Shown: positions 6,315 to 15,616 of the stretch, one piece after another
Numbering within the stretch: the stretch's first letter is position 1
Layout of the letters: each line of letters opens with the position of its first letter
DNA from: Pseudomonadota bacterium
Lineage (GTDB): Bacteria > Pseudomonadota > Gammaproteobacteria > Burkholderiales > Thiobacillaceae
Reading direction: 5' to 3'
NCBI GenBank assembly: GCA_021821425.1
Contig: JAKACL010000028.1
Coordinates: 1-16,077, forward strand
Length of the DNA stretch: 16,077 bases
Program-made: the position numbers and the translations under genes
The notes under the pieces: model-generated
What the model saw: the letters and a program-made list of their open reading frames with translations, nothing else
What the model was told of the DNA's origin: nothing
The model's database searches: none

Positions 6315-7355
6315 CTATTCGGGCAGCGCGTAGGGCAGCGGCTTCAGCTTCAATGCCGCACCGTCGGCGGCTTTCAGGTGCAGGGTGTGCGCGTTGGCGC
6401 TCTCGACCTGCGCCACCGCCAGCACATCGAAGCCGCCGGTCGGCGCCGGCGCGGCGTTGACCACGGTGCCGGTGGCCTGCCCCTCGATGTCGGCGCTGTA
6501 CAGACTGTCGCCCGGCGCGGCCTCGACATCGACGTGCGCCAGGAACATGCGGCGCTTGAGCTTGCCCAGGTACTGGCTGCGCGCGACGATTTCCTGGCCG
6601 GGGTAGCAGCCCTTCTGGAAGCTGACGCCACCGATCACTTCGAGGTTGACCATCTGCGGCACGAACTGCTCCTGCGTCGCGGCGACGATCATCGGGATGC
6701 CGGCGTTGAGCCTGAGCCAGTCCCACACCGGGGCGCCGACCGGGGTGGCCGTCTGGCGCAGCGCCTGCCACACCGTGGCAGCGCGGTCGGGGGCGATCGC
6801 CAGCACGAACGTGTCGTCGCCGACGCGGATCACCTGGCCGGCTTCGTTGACGGACGTGCGCATCGCGGCGTCCGGCATCACGCCCATCGCAGCGCTGACC
6901 GTCGCCTGCGCCCGCTTGCCGGCCACCACCAGCCGCACGCTTTCGTCGCTGGCGTCGCGGCCCTGCACCTTGGCGCGCAGGATGAACATGGACAGGCGCT
7001 TCAGCACGCTGGGCAGGATGTCGCCCGACAACTGCAGGCAATAATCCTCACCCTGCCGCCACAGCAGGAAGTTGCCGAGCAGACGTCCCTTGGGGCTGCA
7101 GTAGCCGTTCCACTGCGCGGCATCGGCCGGCAGGCTGCGCACATCGTTGGTCAACTGGCCCTGCAGGAAGGTGGCGGCGTCCTCGCCGCGAAACGCGATG
7201 ACGCCAAGTTGCGACAGATCCGCGACAATGGTGCTGCTGGCCGCGGCGGCGCGCTCGGCAGCCGCGTCGCCATAATTCAGCACGGTGGCGTGGTCGATGA
7301 CCGCGCCTTGCGCTTGCAGAAAGGTTTTCCAGGAGTCGATCACGATACGGTCCAT
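6315..7355 (-). CDS. ygfZ: Folate-binding protein YgfZ (Fe-S cluster maintenance)
   Basis: YgfZ resembles the GcvT aminomethyltransferase fold, binds tetrahydrofolate and supports the activity of certain Fe-S enzymes such as MiaB. The 346-aa product carries the family signature KGCYPGQE (residues 248-255; Cys250 is the conserved functional cysteine), followed by RSQYLGKLKRR. Near the N-terminus are ADLSQLGVIAFRGEDAATFLQGQLTND and SPKGRLLG, as in the GcvT-like domain. ATG 7355 gives MDRIVIDSWKTFL. There is no strong Shine-Dalgarno sequence before it. It is divergent from ygfX across a gap of about 40 bases and coupled to DUF4936 downstream. In Pseudomonas the same ygfZ-ygfX-nadB-algU neighbourhood exists. 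Confidence 0.95.
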   Translation of the reverse strand: MDRIVIDSWKTFLQAQGAVIDHATVLNYGDAAAERAAAASSTIVADLSQLGVIAFRGEDAATFLQGQLTNDVRSLPADAAQWNGYCSPKGRLLGNFLLWRQGEDYCLQLSGDILPSVLKRLSMFILRAKVQGRDASDESVRLVVAGKRAQATVSAAMGVMPDAAMRTSVNEAGQVIRVGDDTFVLAIAPDRAATVWQALRQTATPVGAPVWDWLRLNAGIPMIVAATQEQFVPQMVNLEVIGGVSFQKGCYPGQEIVARSQYLGKLKRRMFLAHVDVEAAPGDSLYSADIEGQATGTVVNAAPAPTGGFDVLAVAQVESANAHTLHLKAADGAALKLKPLPYALPE

Positions 7356-7395
7356 TCAAAAGGGTGTGCGATGAAGCCCAAAAGTGTACACGCTG

Positions 7396-7827
7396 ATGCG
7401 CGAAATTGAGCTCAAACCCTCGCGGCGACTGGGGTGGCTGCAGGCGGGCATGGTCGCGCTGGCGCTGCTGGCCGTCGGCCTGGCGGCGCTGCCGGCAGGC
7501 TGGCAACTGGCGCTGGGCGCAGGGGTGCTCGGTCTGGCCGGGTGGTCGGCACGCCCTGCGGCGCTCGCCACCCGCCTGCGCATCGGCGCGGACGGCGGAC
7601 TGCAAGGCCAGGACGCTGCGGGTGAATGGCAGGCGATGTCGGTGCTGGGTGACAGTTTTGCGTCGCCCGCGCTGATCGTCCTGCGTTATCGGGATGGCGG
7701 CGGGGCGGTGCGGACGCGCATTCTGCTGCCGGACAGCGCGCCGGCCGACGATCTGCGGCGCCTCAGGGTGTCGCTTCGCTGGGCGCGCCGCACACGCTCG
7801 GACACAACAGCCCCGGGTGCGGGTTGA
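7396..7827 (+). CDS. ygfX: YgfX-like (CptA family) small inner-membrane protein
   Basis: The 143-aa protein has a basic N-terminus ([14 protein letters not shown]), two closely spaced membrane segments (about residues 14-32 and 37-52) and a soluble C-terminal domain ending in [13 protein letters not shown]. This is the architecture of YgfX/CptA, described in E. coli as an inner-membrane partner of SdhE (ygfY), the SDH flavinylation factor. Sequence similarity is recognisable mainly in the PSR motif and the RRLRV.LRW end. Location between ygfZ and nadB strongly supports the call. No sdhE is present here. An upstream in-frame GTG at 7384 would add MYTL; I prefer ATG 7396. The last 65 bases overlap the 3' end of nadB on the other strand. 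Confidence 0.72.
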   Translation: MREIELKPSRRLGWLQAGMVALALLAVGLAALPAGWQLALGAGVLGLAGWSARPAALATRLRIGADGGLQGQDAAGEWQAMSVLGDSFASPALIVLRYRDGGGAVRTRILLPDSAPADDLRRLRVSLRWARRTRSDTTAPGAG

Positions 7828-9388
7828 GCACGGTGTTGCCGGCGATCGGCAGCGTGTCGGGGTAGTCGCGGCTGTAGTGCAGGCCGCGGCTTTCCTGCCG
7901 CAACTGCGCGCTGCGGATGATCAGGTCGGCGCTTTGCACCAGGTTGCGCAGCTCGATCAGGTCGTTGCTGACGCGGAAATGGCGGTAGAACTCGTCGATT
8001 TCGGCGCGCAGCAGGCGGATGCGGTGCGCCGCCCGGGTCAGCCGCTTGTTGGTGCGCACGATGCCGACGTAGTCCCACATGAAGCGGCGCAGTTCGTCCC
8101 AGTTGTGCGAGATCACCACTTCCTCGTCCGGATCGGTGACGCGCGACGCGTCCCAGTCGGGCAGGTCGAGCGCGGGGGCGGGGGGGGTGGCGAGGATGTC
8201 GGCGGCGGCGGCGTGGCCGAACACCAGGCATTCGAGCAGCGAATTCGAGGCCAGCCGGTTGGCGCCGTGCAGGCCGGTAAACGTGACTTCGCCGACCGCA
8301 TGCAGGTTGCACAGGTCGGTGCGCGCGTTCATGTCGACGACGACCCCGCCGCAGGTGTAGTGCGCGGCCGGCACCACCGGGATCGGCTGCGTGGTGATGT
8401 CGATGCCGAGTTCGAGGCAGCGGCGATGAATGGTGGGGAAGTGCTCGCGGATGAAGTCGGCCGGCTTGTGGCTGATGTCGAGATAGACGCAGTCGATGCC
8501 GCGTTTTTTCATTTCGAAGTCGATCGCGCGCGCCACCACGTCGCGCGGCGCGAGTTCGGCGCGCGCGTCGTGGTATTGCATGAAGCGGCTGCCGTCGGGC
8601 AGCAGCAGATGACCGCCTTCGCCGCGCACCGCCTCGCTGATCAGGAAGGATTTGGCGTGCGGGTGGTACAGACAGGTCGGATGGAACTGCACGAACTCCA
8701 GATTGGCCACGCGGCAGCCGGCGCGCCACGCCATCGCGATGCCGTCGCCGGTCGAGGTGTCCGGATTGGTCGTATAGAGATAGACCTTGCCGGCGCCGCC
8801 GGTGGCCAGCACCGTGTGGCCGGCGGCAAAGGTCTCGACTTCGCCGGTGGCTTTGTTCAGCGCATAGGCGCCGTGGATCTGCCGTGCCTGGCCGCCGGCG
8901 CGCTTGCCGGTGATGAGGTCGATGGCGACGTGCTGCTCGAAGGTGTCGATATTGGGATGGGCGCGCACCCGGTCGAGCAGACTGGTCTGCACCGCATGGC
9001 CGGTGGCGTCGGCCGCGTGCACCACGCGGCGGCGGGAATGCCCGCCTTCGCGCGCCAGATGCAGGCCGCCGGGCGCCTGCGGATCGGGGGTGAAGGCGAC
9101 GCCGTTGGCGGTCAGCCAGGCGATCATCTCGCTCGCGCGGCTGGCCACCAGGCGGGTGACGGCCTCGTCGCACAGGCCGGCGCCGGCAACCAGCGTGTCG
9201 TGGACGTGTGCCTCGATCGAATCGCCGCTGTCGACCGCCGCCGCGATGCCGCCTTGCGCCCAGTCGCTGGCGCCGTCGGTCATCTGGCGTTTGGTGACGA
9301 TGGCGACACGGCGCTGGTCGGCAAGCCTGAGCGCGGTGGTCAGCGCGGCGAGGCCGCTGCCGAGGATGAGGACGTCGTGTCTGTGCAT
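7763..9388 (-). CDS. nadB: L-aspartate oxidase
   Basis: NadB is an FAD enzyme that oxidises L-aspartate to iminoaspartate, which NadA converts to quinolinate for NAD synthesis. The 541-aa product has the FAD GSGLAA motif (10-15), [11 protein letters not shown] (41-51), active-site regions [10 protein letters not shown] (113-122), [10 protein letters not shown] (231-240), RDVVARAI (282-289) and HYTCGG (343-348), and the signature [18 protein letters not shown] (374-391). The C-terminal helical domain (about 425-510) is complete. It belongs to the same flavoprotein fold as SdhA, which makes the neighbouring ygfX notable. ATG 9388 has no Shine-Dalgarno sequence and sits only about 11 bases from a -10 box. 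Its tail overlaps ygfX by 65 bases. Confidence 0.97.
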   Translation of the reverse strand: MHRHDVLILGSGLAALTTALRLADQRRVAIVTKRQMTDGASDWAQGGIAAAVDSGDSIEAHVHDTLVAGAGLCDEAVTRLVASRASEMIAWLTANGVAFTPDPQAPGGLHLAREGGHSRRRVVHAADATGHAVQTSLLDRVRAHPNIDTFEQHVAIDLITGKRAGGQARQIHGAYALNKATGEVETFAAGHTVLATGGAGKVYLYTTNPDTSTGDGIAMAWRAGCRVANLEFVQFHPTCLYHPHAKSFLISEAVRGEGGHLLLPDGSRFMQYHDARAELAPRDVVARAIDFEMKKRGIDCVYLDISHKPADFIREHFPTIHRRCLELGIDITTQPIPVVPAAHYTCGGVVVDMNARTDLCNLHAVGEVTFTGLHGANRLASNSLLECLVFGHAAAADILATPPAPALDLPDWDASRVTDPDEEVVISHNWDELRRFMWDYVGIVRTNKRLTRAAHRIRLLRAEIDEFYRHFRVSNDLIELRNLVQSADLIIRSAQLRQESRGLHYSRDYPDTLPIAGNTVLNPHPGLLCPSVCGAPSEATP

Positions 9389-9399
9389 GGTCGCCGGCG

Positions 9400-9408
9400 A
9401 TCATAGCA
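9400..9408 (-). promoter_or_regulatory. Extended -10 promoter element of nadB
   Basis: On the minus strand TGCTATGAT (9408-9400) matches the extended -10 form TGnTATAAT with one substitution. The region about 17 bases further upstream has no good -35 box, which extended -10 promoters tolerate. The nadB ATG begins 11 bases downstream of the -10, implying a leader of only about 5 bases. Confidence 0.5.
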
Positions 9409-9448
9409 GGCCCGAATATGGCGCGCTCATCCGGAACCAATCCGGGGT

Positions 9449-9475
9449 GAACTTTTTGCGCCGGGCTGGCTCCCA
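9449..9475 (+). promoter_or_regulatory. Candidate sigma-E (ECF) promoter of rpoE
   Basis: GAACTT (9449-9454), within GTGAACTTTTTG, matches the core of the sigma-E/AlgU -35 consensus (GGAACTT) and its downstream T-run. Sixteen bases on, TCCCA (9471-9475) is a partial match to the TCTGA/TCAAA -10. RpoE and AlgU genes are typically autoregulated from such promoters. A TATACT at 9498-9503 could be a separate housekeeping -10, but no acceptable -35 accompanies it. Confidence 0.5.
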
Positions 9476-9533
9476 TAGCCAGGAAGTTGCGGTCACGTAT
9501 ACTTTCGATATCAATAAGAAGTTGCAGGGAGTT

Positions 9534-10130
9534 ATGTCGGACCGCGAACTGGATCAGGTATTGGTCGAACGCGCCCAGCAGGGCGACAAACGGGCATTCG
9601 AGTTGTTGGTGATCAAATATCACCGCAAGCTCGGACGGCTGCTGTCGCGCATGGTGCGCGATGCGGCGGAGGTGGAAGACATTACGCAGGAAGCGTTCAT
9701 CAAGGCCTATCGTGCGTTGCCGGGCTTTCGGGGCGAGAGCGCGTTCTACACCTGGCTGTATCGAATCGCCGTCAACACCGCGAAGAACTATCTGGTGGCG
9801 CACAAGCGCCAGCCAGTGTCGAGCGACGTGCAGGCGGAGGACGCGGAGAATTATGAAGAAGGCGACCTGCTGCGCGATATCGCGACGCCGGAAGCGGAAC
9901 TCCAGAGCAAGCAGATCGCCAAAGCAGTCAACGAGGCGGTCGACGCGCTGCCCGAGGAGTTACGGACAGCCATCACGCTGCGCGAAATCGAAGGCATGAG
10001 CTACGAAGAAATCGCGCAGATGATGGAATGTCCGATCGGTACCGTGCGCTCGCGGATTTTCCGTGCGCGCGAGGCCATTGCGGAAAAAATTCGCCCGATG
10101 CTGGGCACCAGTCTGGATAAAAGGTGGTAA
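9534..10130 (+). CDS. rpoE: RNA polymerase sigma factor RpoE (AlgU/sigma-E type)
   Basis: This ECF sigma factor directs transcription of envelope-stress genes and is held inactive by RseA, encoded next. The 198-aa protein starts [26 protein letters not shown]. Region sigma-2 (about 23-90) includes [16 protein letters not shown] and [18 protein letters not shown] spacer rich in acidic residues (100-125) leads to sigma-4 (about 137-187) with [26 protein letters not shown] and [15 protein letters not shown] 9534 has CAGGGAG immediately upstream; the open frame before it overlaps the promoter and nadB and is not coding. It is divergent from nadB, and only 2 bases separate its stop from the rseA start, so they form an operon. 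Confidence 0.97.
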   Translation: MSDRELDQVLVERAQQGDKRAFELLVIKYHRKLGRLLSRMVRDAAEVEDITQEAFIKAYRALPGFRGESAFYTWLYRIAVNTAKNYLVAHKRQPVSSDVQAEDAENYEEGDLLRDIATPEAELQSKQIAKAVNEAVDALPEELRTAITLREIEGMSYEEIAQMMECPIGTVRSRIFRAREAIAEKIRPMLGTSLDKRW

Positions 10131-10132
10131 CC

Positions 10133-10672
10133 ATGTCAGTACTTCGTAAATCCCATCCCCATTCCCAGGTTCAAGCCGACGACGGCCTGCAGATGCTGTC
10201 TGCCGCGCTCGACGGCGAGGCCACGCAAGCCGAGACCGACGCCTGCATGGCGGCCCTGAAACACGACGCCAGCCTGCGCCAGACCTGGTCGGACTACCAT
10301 CTGGTCGGCGACCTGATGCGCGGTGTCGCGCCGTTGCAGGATGACTTCATGGCGCGCTTCTCGGCGCAGCTTGCGAGTGAGCCGACCGTGCTCGCGCCGC
10401 GCCGCAGCGTGTGGCCGCAGCGCGTGGCGGTGGCCTCGTTTGCCTCGCTGGCGGTGTGGGGCATGGTTTCCCTGACCGGCCTGCTGTCGGAGACGCCCGT
10501 CACCGCACCGCTGGCGCTGGCGCCGGGCTTCCAGCCGGCGGTGCTGGCGGCGGATGAGTCTGGCGACGACGCCCGCTATGCGGCCTATATGGTGGCGCAT
10601 CAGGAGTTCGCCCCGATGGCGGTGGCGTCGCCCTACCAGCGTGTGATGGCGGTCTCCGCGGAGCCCCGCTGA
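10133..10672 (+). CDS. rseA: Sigma-E factor negative regulatory protein RseA (MucA-like)
   Basis: RseA is a single-pass inner-membrane anti-sigma factor whose cytoplasmic N-terminus sequesters RpoE and whose periplasmic part is cut by DegS-type protease under stress. The 179-aa product has the N-terminal RseA domain (about 15-80) with [13 protein letters not shown] and [18 protein letters not shown] membrane segment lies near residues 97-118, and the periplasmic tail ends in [21 protein letters not shown], a motif I associate with betaproteobacterial homologues. ATG 10133 is chosen because AAAAGGTGG (10119-10127) lies just upstream; an in-frame GTG at 10124 falls inside that ribosome-binding site. 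The stop overlaps the rseB ATG by one base. Confidence 0.93.
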   Translation: MSVLRKSHPHSQVQADDGLQMLSAALDGEATQAETDACMAALKHDASLRQTWSDYHLVGDLMRGVAPLQDDFMARFSAQLASEPTVLAPRRSVWPQRVAVASFASLAVWGMVSLTGLLSETPVTAPLALAPGFQPAVLAADESGDDARYAAYMVAHQEFAPMAVASPYQRVMAVSAEPR

Positions 10673-11631
10673 TGCAGGCGCTGTCGGGCGGCTGGATGGG
10701 ACGGTGGGCATACGGATTTGCCGGGCTGATGCTGGCCTCGGGCGTGGCGCGTGCCGATACCGCCGCGCTCGAGTGGCTCAACCGCGCCGCCGCCGCCGCC
10801 AAACAGCAGAACTACAGCGGGGTGTATGTCTACCACCACGGCGAGCATGTCGAGGTGTTGCGCGTGCTGCACCGCACCGATGCCAACGGCGAGATGGAAA
10901 AGGTCGAGGTGCTGGACGGCGCGCCGCGCCAGTTCCTGCGCGTCAACAACGACGTGTACTGCCATCTGCCGGACGGCAAGAACGTGCGGCTGGAACGCAA
11001 TACGCTGCGGCGCTTCTTCCCGGCCCTGCTGCCCACGCAGCCGGCCAGCCTGCTCGACCATTACGACGCCCGGCTCGGCGGTATCGAGCGCGTGGCGGGA
11101 CGGTTGTGCCAGGTGGTGACGCTGCAGCCGCGCGACGGCTACCGCCATGCCTACAACCTGTGGCTGGACAAGCGGACCGGCCTGCCGCTCAAGTCCCGCA
11201 TGGTCAACGAGAACGGCACCCTGGTGTCGATGTATGTCTTCTCCGAAATCCAGATTGGCAAGGTCCCCGACATCCTGCTCTTTCGCAACGACCTGAAGGG
11301 CAAGCTGGTCCAGAAGGCCAGCCTCGGCCAGACGGCCGACAGCATCTGGGACGTGACGCCGCCGCCGGGGTATGCGCGGGTGCAGGAAGCGATGCGCTCG
11401 CTGCCGGGCAAGGCCGCGCCGGTGACCCATCTGGTTTTTACCGATGGCCTGAGCGTGCTGTCGATGTTCATCGAGCCGATCGACCCCCAGGCGCAACGCT
11501 TGCAGGGGCTGTCGGTCGAAGGGGTGATCGGCGTCTATGCGCGTGAAGTCGATGGGCACACCGTGACCACCCTGGGCGAAGTGCCGAGCATGGCTCTGAT
11601 CGAGGCCGGCAACTCGGTGAAGCAGAAATAG
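10672..11631 (+). CDS. rseB: Periplasmic sigma-E regulator RseB (MucB-like)
   Basis: RseB binds the periplasmic part of RseA and shields it from proteolysis until it senses mislocalised lipoproteins or LPS. The 319-aa protein has a signal peptide (hydrophobic stretch about 11-24, likely cleavage after ASGVARA, residue 28). An N-terminal LolA-like domain begins TAALEWLNRAAAAAKQQNYSGVYVY and includes RFFPALLP and HAYNLWLDKRTGLPLKS. A smaller C-terminal domain starts about residue 220 and includes VTHLVFTDGLSVLSMFIEP. The length matches MucB/RseB. ATG 10672 overlaps the rseA TGA (TGATG), and GGAG at 10660-10663 sits 8 bases upstream, so the two are translationally coupled. Confidence 0.95.
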   Translation: MQALSGGWMGRWAYGFAGLMLASGVARADTAALEWLNRAAAAAKQQNYSGVYVYHHGEHVEVLRVLHRTDANGEMEKVEVLDGAPRQFLRVNNDVYCHLPDGKNVRLERNTLRRFFPALLPTQPASLLDHYDARLGGIERVAGRLCQVVTLQPRDGYRHAYNLWLDKRTGLPLKSRMVNENGTLVSMYVFSEIQIGKVPDILLFRNDLKGKLVQKASLGQTADSIWDVTPPPGYARVQEAMRSLPGKAAPVTHLVFTDGLSVLSMFIEPIDPQAQRLQGLSVEGVIGVYAREVDGHTVTTLGEVPSMALIEAGNSVKQK

Positions 11632-11642
11632 GCAGTCCACCC

Positions 11643-12077
11643 ATGCTGGAACAAACCGCCGAAGTCGTCAGAAGTGCCGCCGACGGCATCTGGGTGCGCG
11701 CGGTCGAGCCTTCGGGCTGCGGCACCTGCGGCGGCCAGGGATGCGCCTCGCGTCGCATTGCCGAACTGTTCCAGCGCACACCTCGTCAGTTTCTGGTCGA
11801 TTGCGACCTGTCCCTGTCACCGGGCGACCGCGTCGTGATCGGCACCCCGCGCGGCAGTGTGCTCCGCAGCGCCGCGCGTGCCTATGGCCTGCCGCTGGGC
11901 CTGATGCTTGCGGGTGCCCTGCTGGCGCAGGCGCTTGCGCCTGGCGACGCAGCGGCGCTCGGCGGTCTCCTGATCGGGGGCGCAGTGGCCTGGCTGCTCG
12001 CTCGGGGCGGACGTGCGGCGCGGCCGATGGTGCTGCGGCGCGAAAACGACAACGCGATACACATGAGGAAAGGATGA
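11643..12077 (+). CDS. rseC: SoxR-reducing system / sigma-E regulator RseC (MucC-like)
   Basis: RseC is a small inner-membrane protein that mildly modulates sigma-E activity and, in E. coli, also contributes to SoxR reduction. The 144-aa product has the family cysteine cluster SGCGTCGGQGC (Cys26, Cys29, Cys34) and a further Cys54 in LVDCDL. The soluble segment LSPGDRVVIGTP follows, then two membrane helices at about 80-99 and 103-121 and a basic tail. The cysteine pattern suggests metal or Fe-S binding, which is not proven. The gap to rseB is 11 bases with no clear Shine-Dalgarno sequence. The stop is at 12075-12077, 2 bases before the degP start, which the rseC 3' end supplies with a ribosome-binding site. 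Confidence 0.92.
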   Translation: MLEQTAEVVRSAADGIWVRAVEPSGCGTCGGQGCASRRIAELFQRTPRQFLVDCDLSLSPGDRVVIGTPRGSVLRSAARAYGLPLGLMLAGALLAQALAPGDAAALGGLLIGGAVAWLLARGGRAARPMVLRRENDNAIHMRKG

Positions 12078-12079
12078 TC

Positions 12080-13477
12080 ATGATGAGAACAGCTTTGGCT
12101 ACGACTGCGCTTGTGTTTGCGCTGGCGGCGCCGGCGTCGGCCCGCGAGGTGATGGATGTGGCCGACCTGGTCGAGCAGCATGGCCCGGCGGTGGTCAACA
12201 TCAGCACCACCAAGCTGGTCAAGCGCGGCGCCGAGAATTTTCCGTTTGCCGTGCCCAATGACGAAGAGATGCAGGAGTTCTTCCGCCGCTTTTTCCCCGG
12301 GATGCCGGGCGTGCCCGGCGCGCGTGGACCCGCGCAGGAAATCCCCGCGCGCGGTGCCGGCTCCGGCTTCATCGTCAGCAACGACGGCTATATCCTGACC
12401 AACGCCCACGTGGTGCGCGGCGCCGACGAGGTCGAGGTCAAGCTCATCGACAAGCGCACGTTCAGCGCCAAGGTGATCGGCGCCGACAGCCGCACGGACG
12501 TGGCGGTGATCAAGATCACCGCCGGCAACCTGCCCCAGGTCAAGCTGGGCGACCCCGCCAAACTGCGCGTCGGCGAGGCGGTGGCGGCGATCGGTTCGCC
12601 GTTCGGCTTCGAGAATTCGGTCACCGCCGGCATCGTCTCCGCCAAGGGCCGCTCGCTGCCGTCGGAAAGCTACGTGCCCTATATCCAGACCGATGTGCCG
12701 ATCAACCCCGGCAACTCGGGCGGACCGCTGTTCAACATGCGCGGCGAAGTGGTCGGCATCAATTCGCAGATCTACAGCCGCAGCGGCGGCTATCAGGGCG
12801 TCTCGTTCGCGATTCCGATCGACGTGGCGATGGAGGTGGTTGAGCAACTGAAAGCCGGCGGCAAGGTGTCGCGCGGCTGGCTGGGCGTGGTGATCCAGGA
12901 AGTGACGGCCGACCTGGCCGAGTCGTTCGGGCTGGATCGTCCGCGCGGCGCGCTGGTGTCGCAGGTACTGGCCGACAGTCCGGCCGCCCGTGCCGGCCTG
13001 CAGGCCTCGGACGTGATCCTCCAGTTCGGCGGTCGCCCGGTGGAGAATTCGGGCGACCTGCCGCGCATGGTCGGCGTGACCAAGCCCGGGACCAAGATCC
13101 CGCTGCAGGTCTGGCGCAAAGGCAAGATGCAGACCGTCACGGTGGAACTGCAGGAGCTGCCCGGCGAAGAGGAGGCCGCCGGCAAGACCGGCAAGACCTA
13201 TTCGCGCGGCGGGCTGGCGCTGTCCGAACTGACGCCCGAACAGCGGCGCGAGCTCAGGATCGATCACGGCCTGTTGGTGGAAGAGGTGGCCGGCGACGCT
13301 GCGCGCGCGGGTATCCGCGTCGGCGATGTGATCCTGGCGGTCAACAACGGCAAGGTGGCCACGGTCGAGGCCTTCCGCAAGGCCATCGCGGCGGTGCCCA
13401 AGGGCAAGAGCGCGGCCATCCTGGTGCGGCGCGGCGAGGGCTCGCTGTATATTCCGCTGAAGATTTCGGGCGACTAG
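12080..13477 (+). CDS. degP: Periplasmic serine protease/chaperone DegP (MucD/HtrA family)
   Basis: This is an HtrA protease that degrades or refolds damaged envelope proteins. From ATG 12080 it is 465 aa. It has a signal peptide (TALATTALVFALAAPASA, cleavage about 21) and a trypsin-like domain with the triad His110 (TNAHVV), Asp140 (SRTDVAVI) and Ser213 (NPGNSGGPLFN). Two PDZ domains follow, at about 264-360 (RGWLGVVIQEV to PAARAGLQASDVIL) and 372-460 (LLVEEVAGDAARAGIRVGDVIL). The LA loop is short and phenylalanine-rich (EFFRRFFPG). ATGs at 12074, 12080 and 12083 are in frame; GAGGAAAGG (12065-12073) best serves 12080 or 12083, while 12074 would overlap the rseC stop. In Pseudomonas, mucD has the same place in algU-mucABCD. 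Confidence 0.96.
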   Translation: MMRTALATTALVFALAAPASAREVMDVADLVEQHGPAVVNISTTKLVKRGAENFPFAVPNDEEMQEFFRRFFPGMPGVPGARGPAQEIPARGAGSGFIVSNDGYILTNAHVVRGADEVEVKLIDKRTFSAKVIGADSRTDVAVIKITAGNLPQVKLGDPAKLRVGEAVAAIGSPFGFENSVTAGIVSAKGRSLPSESYVPYIQTDVPINPGNSGGPLFNMRGEVVGINSQIYSRSGGYQGVSFAIPIDVAMEVVEQLKAGGKVSRGWLGVVIQEVTADLAESFGLDRPRGALVSQVLADSPAARAGLQASDVILQFGGRPVENSGDLPRMVGVTKPGTKIPLQVWRKGKMQTVTVELQELPGEEEAAGKTGKTYSRGGLALSELTPEQRRELRIDHGLLVEEVAGDAARAGIRVGDVILAVNNGKVATVEAFRKAIAAVPKGKSAAILVRRGEGSLYIPLKISGD

Positions 13478-13494
13478 GGCGTGTTAACACGCCC
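13477..13494. repeat. 18-base perfect palindrome over the glutaredoxin-like gene start
   Basis: GGGCGTGTTAACACGCCC reads identically on both strands. It begins at the last base of the degP stop and includes the GTG start at 13481. As RNA it would form a 7-bp stem with a UUAA loop, hiding the start codon. There is no T-run after it, so it is not an intrinsic terminator. It could equally be an operator for a dimeric regulator. Confidence 0.6.
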
Positions 13495-13744
13495 GAGGAC
13501 CCTGACCCTTTACACGCGGGCAGGCTGCCCGCTGTGCGAGGACATGGCCACGGAAGTCGGCGCGCTGATCTCGGCCACCGGACACCGCCTGGCCCCGGTG
13601 GATGTGGATGCCGACCCGGCGCTGAAGGCCCGCCATGGCTGGGATGTGCCGCTGCTGTTCGACGGCGACACCGAAATCTGTCGCCACCAGCTCAACCTGC
13701 TGGCGCTGCGCGAATGGCTGGACCGGAATTCGGGACCCGGCTGA
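13481..13744 (+). CDS. Glutaredoxin-family small CxxC protein
   Basis: The 87-aa product is a minimal thioredoxin-fold protein. It opens with a beta strand (RTLTLYTR), then the redox motif AGCPLCEDM, a helix, a second strand (RLAPVDVDADPAL) and the cis-proline region WDVPLLFDGDTEIC, closing with a helix (LLALREWLDRNSG). This is the DUF836/glutaredoxin-like family, often annotated only as glutaredoxin family protein. The substrate is unknown. The acidic DVDADP stretch and lack of a typical glutathione-binding TVP motif make disulfide chemistry with a dedicated partner plausible. The GTG start at 13481 is forced by the fold, since the next ATG lies past the CxxC. It sits 3 bases after degP, suggesting the same transcript, with the start inside a palindrome. 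Confidence 0.8.
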   Translation: MLTRPRTLTLYTRAGCPLCEDMATEVGALISATGHRLAPVDVDADPALKARHGWDVPLLFDGDTEICRHQLNLLALREWLDRNSGPG

Positions 13745-13787
13745 CAGCAAAATCCGTTAAAATTCGGGGTCTTATCGAATCCTTGAC

Positions 13788-13811
13788 CGGGCACGGAAGC
13801 GTGCCCGTTTT
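13788..13811 (+). terminator. Hairpin with short T-run immediately upstream of lepA
   Basis: CGGGCACG (13788-13795), loop GAAG, and CGTGCCCG (13800-13807) make a perfect 8-bp stem followed by TTTT (13808-13811). It resembles an intrinsic terminator or attenuator for the upstream operon, but ends only 3 bases before the lepA GTG. A TAAAAT at 13758-13763 could be a lepA -10 placing the hairpin in the lepA leader; I see no convincing -35 for it. Confidence 0.5.
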
Positions 13812-13814
13812 GCT

Positions 13815-15614
<1,800 letters not shown>

Positions 15615-15616
15615 CC

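Noticed and set aside
6015..7409. A 464-codon plus-strand open frame across DUF4936 and ygfZ
   Set aside because: It is antisense to two well-supported genes and runs through the minus-strand terminator at 5989-6013 and the ygfZ start.
9487..9503. Sigma70 promoter TTGCGG...TATACT before rpoE
   Set aside because: The spacing between the two elements is only 5 bases, and no other acceptable -35 lies 16-18 bases before TATACT.
7686..9803. A 705-codon open frame on the minus strand across nadB and part of rpoE
   Set aside because: It is a different frame of the same strand as nadB with Arg/Pro/His-rich, motif-free translation, and it crosses the divergent nadB-rpoE promoter region.
11741..12079. 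Upstream extension of the degP frame into rseC
   Set aside because: It would bury the signal peptide inside the protein and overlap the well-supported rseC frame.
11882..13267. A 461-codon minus-strand open frame across rseC and degP
   Set aside because: It is an antisense shadow. The degP catalytic triad and PDZ domains on the plus strand explain the sequence.
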